Shown: positions 23,532 to 35,700 of the stretch, piece after piece
Numbering within the stretch: the stretch's first letter is position 1
How the letters are laid out: each line of letters begins with the position of its first letter
From: Leptodontidium sp. MPI-SDFR-AT-0119
Lineage: Eukaryota; Ascomycota; Leotiomycetes; Helotiales; Leptodontidiaceae
Direction of reading: 5' to 3'
Length of the DNA: 64,000 nucleotides
NCBI GenBank assembly: GCA_020726505.1
Contig: JAHLEZ010000036.1
Span: 248,001-312,000 of the forward strand
Made by a program: the position numbers and the translations under genes
Notes under the pieces: generated by a model
Database searches by the model: none
Told to the model about the DNA's origin: nothing
What the model saw: the letters and a program-made list of their open reading frames with translations, nothing else

Positions 23532-25357
23532 TCACAGACTAACCACAAGTGCCTCGGAAGCAAACAACGTGAATGTTGCCTTCCCATCCTTGACTGATAC
23601 TCGTTCTACCACCTCTTCTCCACATAGGTTGCAGCCGGTGTTGGAAAAAAACTGTCCTCCATACGTCGGCGCCTGCCCAAAATCTTGGCGGGACAGAGCG
23701 TTAGCAGCGGTTAATCGTTTAGCTGACAGTGTTCTAGTCGTAAGACCAGAGAGAACAAAATCGTGAGTTGAGCGAGTCCCATTACCGTCAAAATAATCAG
23801 TGTTAATAAGGACTACCTTTGATGGCTTTTTCGATTTCGAGTAAATGATATACCCTGCATAGTTTGTCGTGCCGTTATCCAGAGCAGAAATGTATGATTG
23901 GCCGGCCAAAATATCAGTCGCAGCGTAACCACCATAGTATGGAGATCGGATACCTGTCTTGTCCCACCAGATATAGTACGAAGTGCCGTAGGACTGGAAA
24001 TGGAAGTTTAGGCGCACAATATTGCTACTAGTAGCGCGAAGGACATAATCTAGAATATAGATTCCAGCTCCAAACGTAGGAGAGATGATTGGAGAACCGC
24101 CGCCAGACACTTTAAAACAGTTAGCTAAACTCTAAGCGGGCCCCCAGTAGTCAGGAATAGTCGCCGTTTACCGGTATTTGTTTCACCGAAAACATAATCC
24201 AGATCCAGAGCATCTGTTGCCGCAGTATCTAAAGCAAATGGTTCCACGTTCTTCGAGGTGTTTACGTGGCTCATTAGGTGCTCCAAATTCGGCGCGCCGA
24301 TGCCTATAGCTAGTGGCGATATCGACTGCGGGTAAAAGTGATGTGAGAAGGATCCGACGTATTTAAGTGCGTCCTTTGTCTCTTGGGAGAAAAGGTATGT
24401 CGCATTGGTGTAAGAAATGGGCGCAACGTAACCTCCAGCCTGAACAATATGTCTTGTGTGCATAGCTTTTCCAATAGCCAACTGCCACTCAACTTCTGAG
24501 GCAGCTTCAACTGTGGGTGTCCAAGCAGCAACGCCACCAGCTTGAACAACAATCAATTGAGGGGCAGAGATATTACTGCCATAATGAGCGCCGGTAAACG
24601 CAAAAACTATGCCAGTATATCAGCTAATTGATTACCTGTTAGGCGGTTCGGGCTTCTTACTATCCTATCAAAAATTAGTTAAGAGTAATTCAGAGGAGGG
24701 AGGGGGTATCAAAAACTTACTGGCTCATTGCCTAATTCAACTGCAACCAGGTTTGGTAGATCGGTTTTCAGGTACTTCGACGCGAGAACAGTGTTGCTTA
24801 GGTTTCCGGCGCCCCGGTTAAGACCTATAGACAAGAGCCAGATTAAAAATTTGATAGCCTTAGCGATTTGTTAGCATCTTACCGAAAATAATAGGCCCAG
24901 GATATTTTGCAAGAACTTCTATTAGGTACAGAGGACCATAGTATTGTGCATCCGCTATGCCCGTAATATTTGCATTGACTCTGGTAACCGCGAGATCAGG
25001 GTCAAATACGCTAGTGTCACTGTTATATATTAGCAGAGAACTGAATTTCAGGGGCTAACTTCCGTACTCCATGCCACCGGCTAGACGGACTAATGGCCAT
25101 TTTCCCGTCAAGTTCTCAAGGTTGGATGTGCAGCTCCGTGTGTTGCCCACATTGAACCACCACTCATCAAATCCATAATCATACCTAAATCATAATTAGT
25201 ACCTCAGAAAGATCGAAAGCAACTTAGCATACGAGAAACCAACGGGGGCTGGATCAATTCGAGCAGCATTCACAGGTGGCCTGCTTGCAATAGCATATGC
25301 CGTCGTTACAGCATAGCACGACCTCGCAAAGAGGAAGACGGTAAACAGAAGAGCCAT
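23532..25357 (-). CDS. Secreted GH79-like beta-glucuronidase
   Basis: About 500 residues in roughly six exons. The start at 25357 gives a signal peptide (MALLFTVFLFARSCYA). Exon joins give FDEWWFNVGNTRSCTSN, VRLAGGMDDTSVFDPDLA, then the acid/base Glu in VAVELGNEP (near 24725), then the nucleophile Glu in DYVFGETN (near 24180), as expected for clan-A family GH79. The C-terminal beta domain (VVLINTDYFDGNGT, ending FASEALVVSL) matches the GH79 C-terminal module. One junction, 24600-24722, is awkward: the strong donor after GNEP does not restore frame to the FAFTGAHYG exon, while a weak donor five bases on does. GH79 enzymes release glucuronic or 4-O-methyl-glucuronic acid, for example from arabinogalactan proteins. 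Activity on that substrate is inferred from context. Confidence 0.8.
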
Positions 25358-25769
25358 AGTTGATGAACAACGACCGCAAAGTCAAATTCAATGGACGACG
25401 GGTTTCCTTCTATTGGGAGAGCTTCCCCTTCTATATTTACACTTTTCACAGTTCCCCTAGTCCTTCCATCTTTCCCTATGAAGGTAAATTAATCCAGAAT
25501 ATCTTGGCACAAGTACGTCTTAAGCCACAGAAGTGTTCCATTACAGCAGCGAACCTGGCTAATTGGACTGCGCCACATGGGTCTTGAATTATTCTGACGA
25601 CACAGCAGCGCACAGAAATGATGAATGCAGAAAGTTAAACTTCACCCGCTCGACGCGAGCCGAGCCATTTGGATAAGAATGTGACCACAGACAGACCTGG
25701 AAGTACACGTATACGAAGGGTCCGCGCGTCTGGGAATGGGCTGAGGAGAAATAGCAGCACCGGCAACTG

Positions 25770-25805
25770 GCGGGAATAAATGGATGCGATTGGCTCGAGG
25801 CCGAC
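25770..25805. promoter_or_regulatory. Composite element copy 3
   Basis: GCGGGAAT at 25770-25777, ATTGGCT at 25789-25795, CCGAC at 25801-25805. It lies about 410 bases upstream of the GH79 start. Confidence 0.7.
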
Positions 25806-25893
25806 ACATTCACCCCAACCCCGCGGTCTCCGCCTAGAACACCCCAACATGCGGTGTGTATCTTTCAATATACTCGCAGCTCGAAATGATTGT

Positions 25894-25947
25894 TCAGGAA
25901 TGATTTGGTTTCATTGGAGAACAGCGTGCCGTGCCCGCCGCCCCGAC
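25894..25947. promoter_or_regulatory. Composite element copy 4
   Basis: TCAGGAAT at 25894-25901 and ATTGG at 25913-25917 keep the 11-base gap. The following CCGAC (25943-25947) is displaced by an inserted GC-rich stretch. This copy is the counterpart of copy 1 and shares its flanks. Confidence 0.6.
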
Positions 25948-26121
25948 ATGTTTCGCTCCGGATACGATCCACCTCCGATCTATTGGAGCGCTATTAAGTC
26001 ATCTCTCCGGTCCAACTTGCGCCGCGTCTTTACCATAAAGGATCACAACTACACAATCACTACCGGGGCTGTGGTCTGAAAACGATGGGGGAGGGAAACA
26101 GAATAATTGCGACGGTAAGTA

Positions 26122-26157
26122 GCGGGAATGTCTGGATACAATTGGCTAGAAGGCCGA
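26122..26157. promoter_or_regulatory. Composite element copy 5
   Basis: GCGGGAAT at 26122-26129, ATTGGCT at 26141-26147, CCGAC at 26153-26157. It lies about 300 bases upstream of the sugar transporter start. Confidence 0.7.
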
Positions 26158-26453
26158 CATCATGGATACCAAAGCGCCAACACTAATACCAATACCAATA
26201 CCCCGCAAACCCTCCCCTCCCTAGAAGACTAATACACACGGGGGTAGCGGGTTGGTGATTCTGGGGGGAGGAGTTGTTGCCGTTCATATGGTTGGTAATA
26301 GACAATCCTCATTCCACCACAATATGCTCATGCTCATTTACGAGTCTATAAGAACTCCGACACAGTCGGTAGGCGTTCCAGGACAACAATCTGATTGCAA
26401 AATCAGCTTCAACACCTTCAGAATATTCCTCAACAATTCAGCACACCTTTACG

Positions 26454-28144
26454 ATGGTCGCCATTGGTGCTTCCGACCCTGTCATTGAGCAGCTCATCGA
26501 AAATGACAAAACTCCGTGGTATCGCAAGCCGAATTTGAGAACCCTGTACCTCTTCCTCGTTCCCTGCTGTCTTGGGATTGAGGCAACCACGGGCTTCGAT
26601 TCCTCCATGCTTAACGGTCTGCAATCTCTATCCTACTGGCAGGAGGCTTTCAACCACCCAAAAGGTGCTACCCTCGGTATACTATCAGCTTCCTATAGCC
26701 TGGGAGCCATCACTTCTCTCCCGTTCGTGGCCATCGTATCCGATTATTTTGGGCGCAGGTGGTCGATTGTATTTGGATCTTTGGTTATGGTTGCTGGATC
26801 TATTCTCCAGGCATTTTCTGTCAATAGTAGGCACATCCTTTCCGAGCATATTGGAACATTTGCTAAGTCAAAGCCAACAGTAACAATGTGGGTGTTCGCC
26901 CGCATATTGCTTGGCCATGGGTTCCCTTATTGTCTCGTTGCTGGAGCTGCTTTGATCGGCGAACTTGCTCACCCCAAGGAGCGTGCCAGGCTCGGCGCTT
27001 TATTCAACTCGTTCTACTACGTCGGGGCTCTCATTGCTGCAGGGATTATCTTGCAAACATTGCGGATCCGGAGCGATTGGAGCTGGCGATTGCCCAGTAT
27101 CCTGCAGTTGAGCCCATCTATGTTTCAGTTGGCTTTCATCTTTTTCATCCCGGAGTCCCCAAGATGGCTCGTGTCGAAAGACCGCGGAGATGAGGCATTG
27201 GCAATCTTAATCAAGTATCATGCCGAGGGCGATGAGAGTGCTGAACTCCCACGTATGGAATATGCGCAGATCAAGCGCGCTTTGGAGATTGAGAACGAGA
27301 GCCGCAAGAAATCATTGTTCGAATTATTCGAAACTCCAGGCATGAGACGACGCTGCCTCATCGCAGCAGCGCTGGGAATTTTCACTCAATTTTCCGGTAA
27401 TACCTTGATCAGCGCGTATCTCGTCAAAATACTCAAAGAAATTGGGTACACCGACCCTTTAATTCAGAACAAAATCAACGTTGGCTTGCAAGCATGGTGT
27501 CTTGTCGAAATCGTCTGCTTGGCTCTCATCACTCCCCGGTACCCGCGTCGGAAAATGTACCTTCTTTGTACATCTTGTTTGCTCTGCGTCTATACAGGTT
27601 GGACCATTGCTCAGGCTCGGCAAATGACCACTGGATCTCATTCAGCTGGTATTGCCGTGATTGCGTTTATCTTCCTCTACCAGCCTGCTTACTCGATCGC
27701 ATTCAGCTCTTTGACGTATACCTACCTGATTGAGCTGTTTCCATTTTACGTCCGAGCAAAAGGTGTGGCTTGGTTCCAACTTTTCAGCAAAAGCATCGGC
27801 TTCTTCTCTACGTTTGTGAATCCAATCGCTCTCGACGCCATCACCTGGAAATATCTGATCGTTTATATCTGCTGGATCAGCTTCGAGATTTGTTTCGTCT
27901 ATTTTCTCTTTCCCGAGACCCACAACAGAGCCTTGGAGGAATTGGCATTCTGTAAGTTATTTCCTGCTAACTACCTATTTACTTGCCTTCTTTTGTCTTT
28001 TCATCCGATTCTAATGCTCACGTTTCCCACACAGTGTTTGAAAGCCAAGAAGAAAAAGATGCCATTGTAAAGGAATCCCAGAAGCAATCGGAGGCTTTCG
28101 AACACGTCGAGGTCACGCACAAAAAAGACAATACGAAGGTCTGA
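26454..28144 (+). CDS. MFS sugar-porter family transporter
   Basis: A plasma-membrane sugar/H+ symporter of the fungal sugar porter family, 517 residues. Exons are 26454-26826, 26881-27951 and 28035-28144 (1554 nt). The first intron is 54 nt, in frame and without stops, so a naive reading keeps it; removing it restores FSVNITMWVFARILLGHG. Landmarks: DYFGRRW after TM2, PESPRWL at the end of TM6, FLFPETHNRALEELAF after TM12, and twelve hydrophobic segments. The last exon adds a charged C-terminal tail ending NTKV. It is divergent from GH79 and shares its promoter region. It probably imports the sugar released by the neighbouring enzymes (galactose, a galactoside or a uronic-acid-bearing sugar); which one cannot be read from the sequence. 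Confidence 0.92.
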
Positions 28145-28649
28145 TAGGTGTAAATATAGAAAGCAATTCGGCTTGTACTATGGCAATCTGGAGGGAAGAT
28201 AAGATTGAATGTTATATGATATTAATTATTCTCTCGGTCACACGGTGACGTTAGAGGTTACCTAATTAAATTTTTTGACATTCTCGTGACAAGTTGAGTA
28301 TCTTGACGCAACCTCACATTTGACGTACTGTGGAAGTACGGTAGAAGAATGACCTATTACCGGTGCCTACATAAGACTTTTCATCTCTGATTCTCTTCTA
28401 TAGAGCAGAGACTACTGAAAGAACCATTTTACTCCCCTCTGGTATACTGCCTGGATCCCTACGTGCACCCTATCAATATCGCCGTAACGCCTCTTTAGAA
28501 ACTGTTGTATTGATGTAAAAGAAAGCCCAGAAGCTGATAGACGGCATCAATGACTTATCGCCTTGTTGCAGCAATCCATATCCAAAACTTCTGGAGCCCA
28601 TGATTCCCGATAGTGTCAGGTTTGGGCTCAGAGTAGCTTTAGGTTATGC
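28145..28649. other. Intergenic, no gene seen
   Basis: About 500 bases of 3' flank between the sugar transporter and the hAT insertion site. No gene is recognised. Confidence 0.5.
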
Positions 28650-28657
28650 GCTAGAAT
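28650..28657. repeat. hAT target-site duplication, left copy (GCTAGAAT)
   Basis: The 8-bp direct repeat GCTAGAAT is found again at 40353-40360. Eight bases is the hAT standard. Confidence 0.85.
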
Positions 28658-28706
28658 CAGTGTTCGCAATAGTATCTGCAGTATAATTGGTATTCCCCAC
28701 TTCAGT

Positions 28707-28768
28707 GATATAGGACCGTTCTCAAAAATACGGAGTAATATAGGACCGTTCCTAAAAATACGGAGTGA
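28707..28768. repeat. Sub-terminal tandem repeat, period 30, two copies
   Basis: TATAGGACCGTTC followed by TAAAAATACGGAGT-type sequence occurs twice, offset by 30 bases, near the left end of the hAT element. Sub-terminal repeats of this kind are usual transposase binding sites in hAT elements. Confidence 0.7.
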
Positions 28769-29707
28769 TATTAGCCTAGAGATTCTGATATTCTAGTATA
28801 TTAGTAGTATATTAGTGTACTAGCTCGAGGTTGGCGGGGTAGTTAGAGGGGTAAAATAAGGCTAAAGCCCTATAAATACAAGGGGCTAGGAGGTAGTTGG
28901 GAGCTTACTTGACGCTTTCTTACCCTTAATAAAGATCTCCTTACTCTCTAACCAAATTTGTTAGAGGTTGCGAGGCTATTGAACCTTTAAAAGAGGCCAG
29001 AGCCGTAGAATTAACTATTCGGATGTAGCCCAGCTATTCCCTTAGATTCCCTTATATACTTAGCCTTGCCGTATATATCCTGGGCATTAGATATACCTTG
29101 TTTCCGGTAGTATTCCGTGTGATTCTAAATGCCTAGGCACATATTAAAAGGATATAGAAATGAAAATATACGTCTATCTTATACTTCTTAACATCCACTT
29201 ACCCCTGAATATATGATCTAGATATTATATTACCTGTTTTTCGCTAAGAAATCAGTAGTTTTGTAAGCCTAAATCATACTTAGATCGTTCTAGACATAAG
29301 GATATACATTAGCTGTATCCTTTGACTTGTCTCATCCCTTGTCTTTGCGCCCTAGGCTTTAGAACTATCGATTTTTAAGTTGGATAATGGCCTGATTTTA
29401 ATGCTTAAATATCTTAGGAGAAGTGAGGTTATTCGCGGATTCGTGGTTTAAATAGACGGATGCTTAGGAAGTAAGTTTGAAAGCCTTAGATATAGAAATT
29501 AATTAGATTTACTCCTAAAAAGCAGGACATTTCAATGCCTAGATGCTAAAAATGCGAGTGAAAGCATACTTGCCTCGAAAGTTATATAAACCACTTATAT
29601 TCCTCGTATTAGATCAGTTATACCTTCGGCCATATTTCTAGCTATATCTTTAAACACCTTGCTGTCGCCCTCTTATTTATCACCTCTTAAGCTATCCTAC
29701 TATCGCT

Positions 29708-31656
29708 ATGTCGTCGTCTTAGAGCTCTAATTCGTCTATTCTCTCTAATATTCCTTTTAAATCTTCATCGGAGTTTATTCTTGACGTTAAATTAAAGTAG
29801 GAAGAACTTATTCTAGAGATTAAGGAGATACTAAAACAAGTCGTTAATCTAATAAAAAACGACGAAGGTTAGTATACTCCTAGAGCTTAGTTCAGTCAGT
29901 AGATCAAACAGTAGTCCCCCGACGCCTCTCAGCTAGAGGACTCCTTCTCTTAGGACCTTATTAGCGCTGTCTTAAATAGTGAAAGTAATGCCCGTCAAGA
30001 TACTTTACTTACAGATCAAGCTCTCCTTCGCCATCGTACCTCTTTTATATAGAACTATATATTAAACGTAGATCCTTAGTATATTTACTAAAACGACAAC
30101 CTCTAAGTCAAATGGCGCTGTGCTTATTATACTCGTTAATATCGTGAGTCTAGAGGCACTAGAATTATTAGCCATCACTTCAAGAAGGAGCACTATATCA
30201 AGAAGGACTCACCTCGCCAAGAGAAGAAGAAGCGCGCCCACGGAGCTATTAAGAGTGCTATAGACGCTATTACTCGGTCAGGAGGGTACAAGAAACGTCG
30301 AATGGAGGCTGTCGAAGTCAAAGCTGAGTATATAGTCGATCCCCACGTCCTTGAGCTCTTAATAGTCCGTTAGTTTACCTCTAATTCTATTTCCCTCTCT
30401 ACTATAAAGAGCGATGAATTCCGAGCTATAATGGCTTATGTGAATAGAGATATTAGAGCCTAGCTTCCCTCCAGCGGCAACACAGTTAAAAACTAGATTA
30501 TTCGTCACTTCGTCGTAGAGAAGGCTAAGAAGATATCGTCAATGACGAAGGCTCGGTCCTTAATTCACGTCTCCTACGATATAACTGTTTCTTCCAACAG
30601 GCTGCTTATTATAGTCTAGATAGCGCATTATATCGACGAGTCTAGTGATTTAATTGTCGCACCTTTGGCTATTAGAGAGATTTAAGGAAGCCACGACTAA
30701 AATAACCTTACAAAGCATTTAATAGAGGTATTAATAAAGTGGGGGATTATAGAGAGAATAGGTTATTAAGTTATAAATAATACTAAAGTCAACGATATTA
30801 TACTACGGGGGATTTCGATTAGTAAGTTAAGGCTCTCTTCCTACGTTCTAATTAGTGGTAGAACTACACCGCCTGCCTTTTACGGTTAGATCCCGCACTA
30901 CTTCTTAACTAAAGTTATCTGATTTCTCACCCTCGCTAACTTCCCTCTCTTTTTATAAGACTATTTAATCAACTGCGAATCGATTACGACCTTAAAGAGC
31001 ACTGATTACGTTACTATAGCCATATACTTAACCTCGTCGGCGACGCTTTTCTTTTTAAAACACAAGGCGACGCTCTCGTAGAGTATAATAATGACTACTC
31101 CTCCTCTAACGCCCTCACTGAACTCGAATTTGCCTTATAGCGGAAGAAGGGTGTTATTAGTAAAGCTCACAACTATACGGTCAGGTTTAGTCAGAGTACC
31201 TAGAAAAATAGCTATTAGATAAATATAAGTAGAAAGAAGCTTCTAAGAGATAACGGCACACGGTGGACTTCTATATATAAACTAGTGAGTGTCCTAGATG
31301 ATCTAAACGTTTAAAAAGCCCTACAAAAGCTCTACTCTCGACATCCGGACGCTATTAAGCCTCTTAATCGTTTAACCTCAGAAGACTTCCAAGAGCTTCA
31401 CAAGATCAGATTCTTTCTCTAAGCTATATACGACGTTATCCTTTTTATAGAGGGCTATAGCGCAACTTTAGATCGTGTCCTCCCTACTATAGAGTTCGTT
31501 TTAGATTACTTTAAGACCGGAAAAGACAGCTATTCTAAGGACCGATTCTTGTCACCTTATATTAATTCTGGCTAGTCTAAACTCAACGACTACTACGCCT
31601 TGACAAATAAATCTCCAGCCTACGTCGCAGCTGTCGTACTCGATCCCTCTAAGAAG
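29708..31656 (+). pseudogene. hAT transposase, N-terminal and central part, RIP-degraded
   Basis: From the ATG at 29708 a hAT transposase can be followed through many in-frame TAG/TAA codons. A BED-type zinc-finger region lies near 30110-30190 (WRCAYYTR..HHFKKEH), where the second Cys position reads Tyr. Then come the basic segment EKKKRAHGAIK, the catalytic core region, and the end at VVLDPSKK exactly where the gypsy element has inserted. The frame of the last part differs from the first, so a natural intron or an indel lies between. It cannot encode an active protein. Confidence 0.8.
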
Positions 31657-32069
31657 TGTAAAGGTAGTGGTTCCCACTCCATTTACTATGCCTAAATAGG
31701 ATTAGTCTAAGACGTTACGAGAGACGTAATAGCCTCGGTAGAGCTCGGTAGAGCTCGGTAACGCTCGGGAGCTCGGCAGGGCTCGAGCTGAGCGCTTTAC
31801 GCTATATACCCACTTAGTATTCGACTAAGTGAGGCTGTGTAGCGCTAATACGTAATACGTATGTAACGTTATAACGCTACTACGTAATACGTACGCAACG
31901 TATACGTTATGTAATTAAGTCTAATTAGGAATAGCCTAGACGATATCGAAGATATAAGGAGAGCAACCTTCCCTCGGGGAAAAGGCTCTTTACTTTGATA
32001 TTCGCGTTAATAGAGAGTATTATCACCTAATCCCGGTACTGCTCGCTTACGGAAATCCGTGCTATTACA
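31657..32069 (+). repeat. Left LTR, 413 bp
   Basis: Starts TGTAAAGGTAGTGG and ends GTGCTATTACA. It has the same length as the right LTR; by eye the two differ at about 13 positions, all transitions. Confidence 0.92.
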
Positions 32070-32744
32070 TTATATCGAAGTCTAATCACAACGCCGGAGA
32101 CGGCCTATATAATATCCCGACGACTTATACCCGTCAGGGCCTAGTTTGTTATAAACACCTTCGACTATCGTCGTCGCCCTCATACCACGACTACGACTCG
32201 TTGCTTAATAAGCTACGCTCGGTCTAGCGTTATACAGGAGTTAACTCTGACTTTATAACTAGTTATAAGCGGGGCTTTTACTAGCTATATATAAGTCGTT
32301 CCCTTTTAAGGGCTCTTATACTGTCACTGAACGACTAACTAGACTACGGAACCCGGCAAATTACGCACTAGCTAATATAGTATATATTGTGGCAGTCGGA
32401 CTATTCTAACTCGGACTAGCGCCTTTCCTCGCTATTAGTGCTTTAAATAGAGACTAATATCCCTTATTGACACGTTATTACGTTATGACGGCGAAAAACG
32501 CTCTACTTAGAGAGCTCTCAGCCAATTAGAGGCTTATAAGCTACCCGAACGATTATCGGTCTACGACCTCTATTCTTTAGTAGAGGGTCCTCTAGAGAAC
32601 TAATCAAAACGCTTGATTTCGATCAATTACAGTGCAAATTAGTGCACAGTCAACCTACCCAAAGACTACCTCATCACTTAACGATATCTCCACCAAACCT
32701 TTATCAAATTCAACGATTTTTGCGGCAAAAGAAGCGTTTTTACA

Positions 32745-35700
32745 ATGTCTACTAGATCCAATCGCGGCAGAGGCCGTGGCAACCGCTTCTATGGCTCCCC
32801 TAGTTAAAATACGCAAAATACGCCTATTCGAGAAGCTACGGAACCTCCTTTCTCCCCGGCACTTAATAAGGGAAAGCAAAGAGCCACTAGCGAAAGAGAC
32901 GCTAGCGAAGCTAGCCAATCAGACGCCGGAGAAGGACCCGTATATCCTGAAGTGACTAATCAAACGATAGAAGATTAGTTATTAGAGCTACGGAGCCTAA
33001 TGAGAGAGTAATCGGAAGAAAATCGACTATTACGTTAACAAATCAACGAGCTAGCTAGCTCCCGCTCTAATTCAAAGAGACCTACGGAAAGACGTAGTAT
33101 GGAAACTACGCTGAATACGAATATTACGGAACGAGTACGGAGTAGAGGTCAAGAACGCCAAGACAAAGAAAATACGCCTATTATTAAGTTAACCTTTATA
33201 TCGCCAAATCGGCCAATTAGAGACCCCGACGCTAGCGCTCGCTTTATAAGCCACTTATAGCAAGGGTTACTAAGAGTATATAACGGAATACGCTTTACCG
33301 ATCACGTAGCTTTAAACGTCCCAAATAGTCCTATTTCCACTGTAATAGGCAAAACGGCTGCTTTAGCGGCTCTGGACCGATTTCCCAGCTCTAACGACGA
33401 GTGTAGGAGGACCGGAAAAATCGATAATCCGCCCCGACTTATAGACGGAGTTGATTTTACCTTTGAACGATGGGAGCTACAGATAGTCTCTAAATTGAGA
33501 GTTAATTGGGACTATTTTGACGACGAATTTACTAGGATTACGTATATATATTCTATGACTAGCGGAATGGCTTAAGAAACGCTCTTTATTAGGCACGACC
33601 CTTATAGTGGGGACCCCTATAACCACTATTCAGAGCTTATATCGGATTTACGTAAATCCTTTGTTAAAAAGCAAATATCGACGTATGAGTCCGAATACGA
33701 CGAGCTCCATATGCTTCCAAGCGACGATTTCGCTGATTTTAAGGCTCGTTTCTTGAAGTTAGCCAATAAGGCCAAAAAGCCTAGAAATCGACCAATTAGA
33801 GGATAGCGATTTAAAAGAGGACGCCTAAATAAAGTCCCTCTTTTAGGCGAATATAACGGAGTTATAAATCTAACTAATTTAGATTTATCTCGCCTTATGA
33901 GCGGACCACACTTCACCTACCCTTGTCGCCTCGCAAAACACGGAATTTCGATCCAATTACGTTCTTTAATCGACACAGGCGCTAATGGCTTCGCCTTCTT
34001 AAATAAGCCTTTTGCTAAGAAATTACAAAATTTCTTTAGTATTACACTTTAACGGTTACTATAGCCTATTACAATTAAAGGCTACGACGGAAAAGCAAAT
34101 AATCAAATTACGACTTATTTATCCCTCTCTTTTATGATAGATAAGCGTAAGATGATTAATATGCCTTTTTTCTTACTAGAATTAAGAAACCATGACCTTA
34201 TATTAGGCCGCATTTAGTTAGAATACTTCAAAGTATTACCCGATGTAGCTAATAAGTCATTAATATGGCCTAAAGAGCTCCCGGAGAGTTCTAACCCATA
34301 TTACAAAGAGGTTACCCTCAAAAAAGATTAACTAGTTGAAAAACGGCCTAATCGACGTCACCAAAAACAAGCTTTAGAACGCGATAAAGCTATGTTGCGC
34401 CATGAGGAGTCAAATACAATTAATATAATTAGTATTAAGACTCTTACTAAGGAACAGAAGAATATTCAGCCGAAATTACAAGCCAACAAGACCTACCGAG
34501 CCGATTATCGTCAAAATATCGCAACTATAAAAAGAGAGTTATTAGGAATCTCTAAACCTGGCTCTTATATTAGTAGTCGGTCTACTTCACGTCACACTTC
34601 GCCTACCTTAGAGCCAAATTCAGCGATTTCTACTAGCTCTTCTGTAAATATTTACGTTATTTCGTCTAAATCTTTTGATCTATTAATAGATAGAGATAAA
34701 AAGAAAGGCGATTTAGAAGTATTTACTACTAGCTTATACGAAATCGATCGTATAATTGCCGAATTATCCCCCGAAAATAAGGAAGAAATCGAAGCAAAAG
34801 TACCCGAGTACTTATTACCTTATTCGGAAACTTTTAGCAAAGAGGAGTCTAATAAGCTACCCCCGCATTGGAGTTATGACCACCGAATCGTCCTCGACAA
34901 GCCCTATGACTTAAAATACAGCCCATTGTATAATATGTCACGGGAAGAGCTTTTATTAACAAAGGAGTATATTAATAATAACCTTTATAAAGGTTTTATT
35001 GAACCTTCAGAAGCTCCATACGCTTCTCCTGTATTATTCGTTAAAAAAGCCGACGGTAGCTTACGCTTTTGTATCGACTTCAGGAAGCTCAACGATATTA
35101 CACGAAAAGACCGCTATCTAATTCCATTAATAGACGAAACGCTAGCCCGAATCGGGAAGGCAAAGGTCTTTATAAAGCTCGATATTCGCCAAGCTTTCTA
35201 CCGTATTAGAATGGACCCTAATAGCGAAGAACTCACTACATTTAGAACGCGTTACGGAGCGTATAAGTGTAAAGTGTTACCTTTCGGATTAATAAACAGC
35301 CCGGCTACTTTTTAAAGGTATATAAATAACGTTTTAATAGACTATTTAGACGTTTTTTATATAGCCTATTTAGACGATATTATTATATATTCGGAAGATC
35401 CAAAAGAACACTATAGACACGTTACGAAGGTTATACGCCGACTATTAGACGCCGGATTACAAGTCGACGTCAAAAAGAGCGAATTCTCAGTTACACGTAT
35501 TAAATACCTCGGATTTATTATTACAACCGACGGTATTGAGGTCAATTAAGACAAAATATCAGTTATCCGTGACTGGAAATACCCTACAACGGTACGAGGA
35601 ATACAGTCGTTCTTAGGCTTCTATAACTTTTATCGGAGGTTTATTAATGAGTTCAGAAAGCTCTCTAAACCTCTAATAAACCTCGTACGTAAAGGAGTCA

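Larger units (their letters stand above)
25358..26453. promoter_or_regulatory. Bidirectional promoter of GH79 and sugar transporter
   Basis: The 1.1 kb separates two divergent genes and carries three copies of the composite element (25770, 25894, 26122). The two flanking genes should therefore respond together. Apparent reading frames inside it have no family similarity. Confidence 0.75.

Noticed and set aside
32632..32955. 107-codon frame in the gypsy element as a separate gene
   Set aside because: Gag is read in another frame from 32745; this frame is off-frame shadow sequence.
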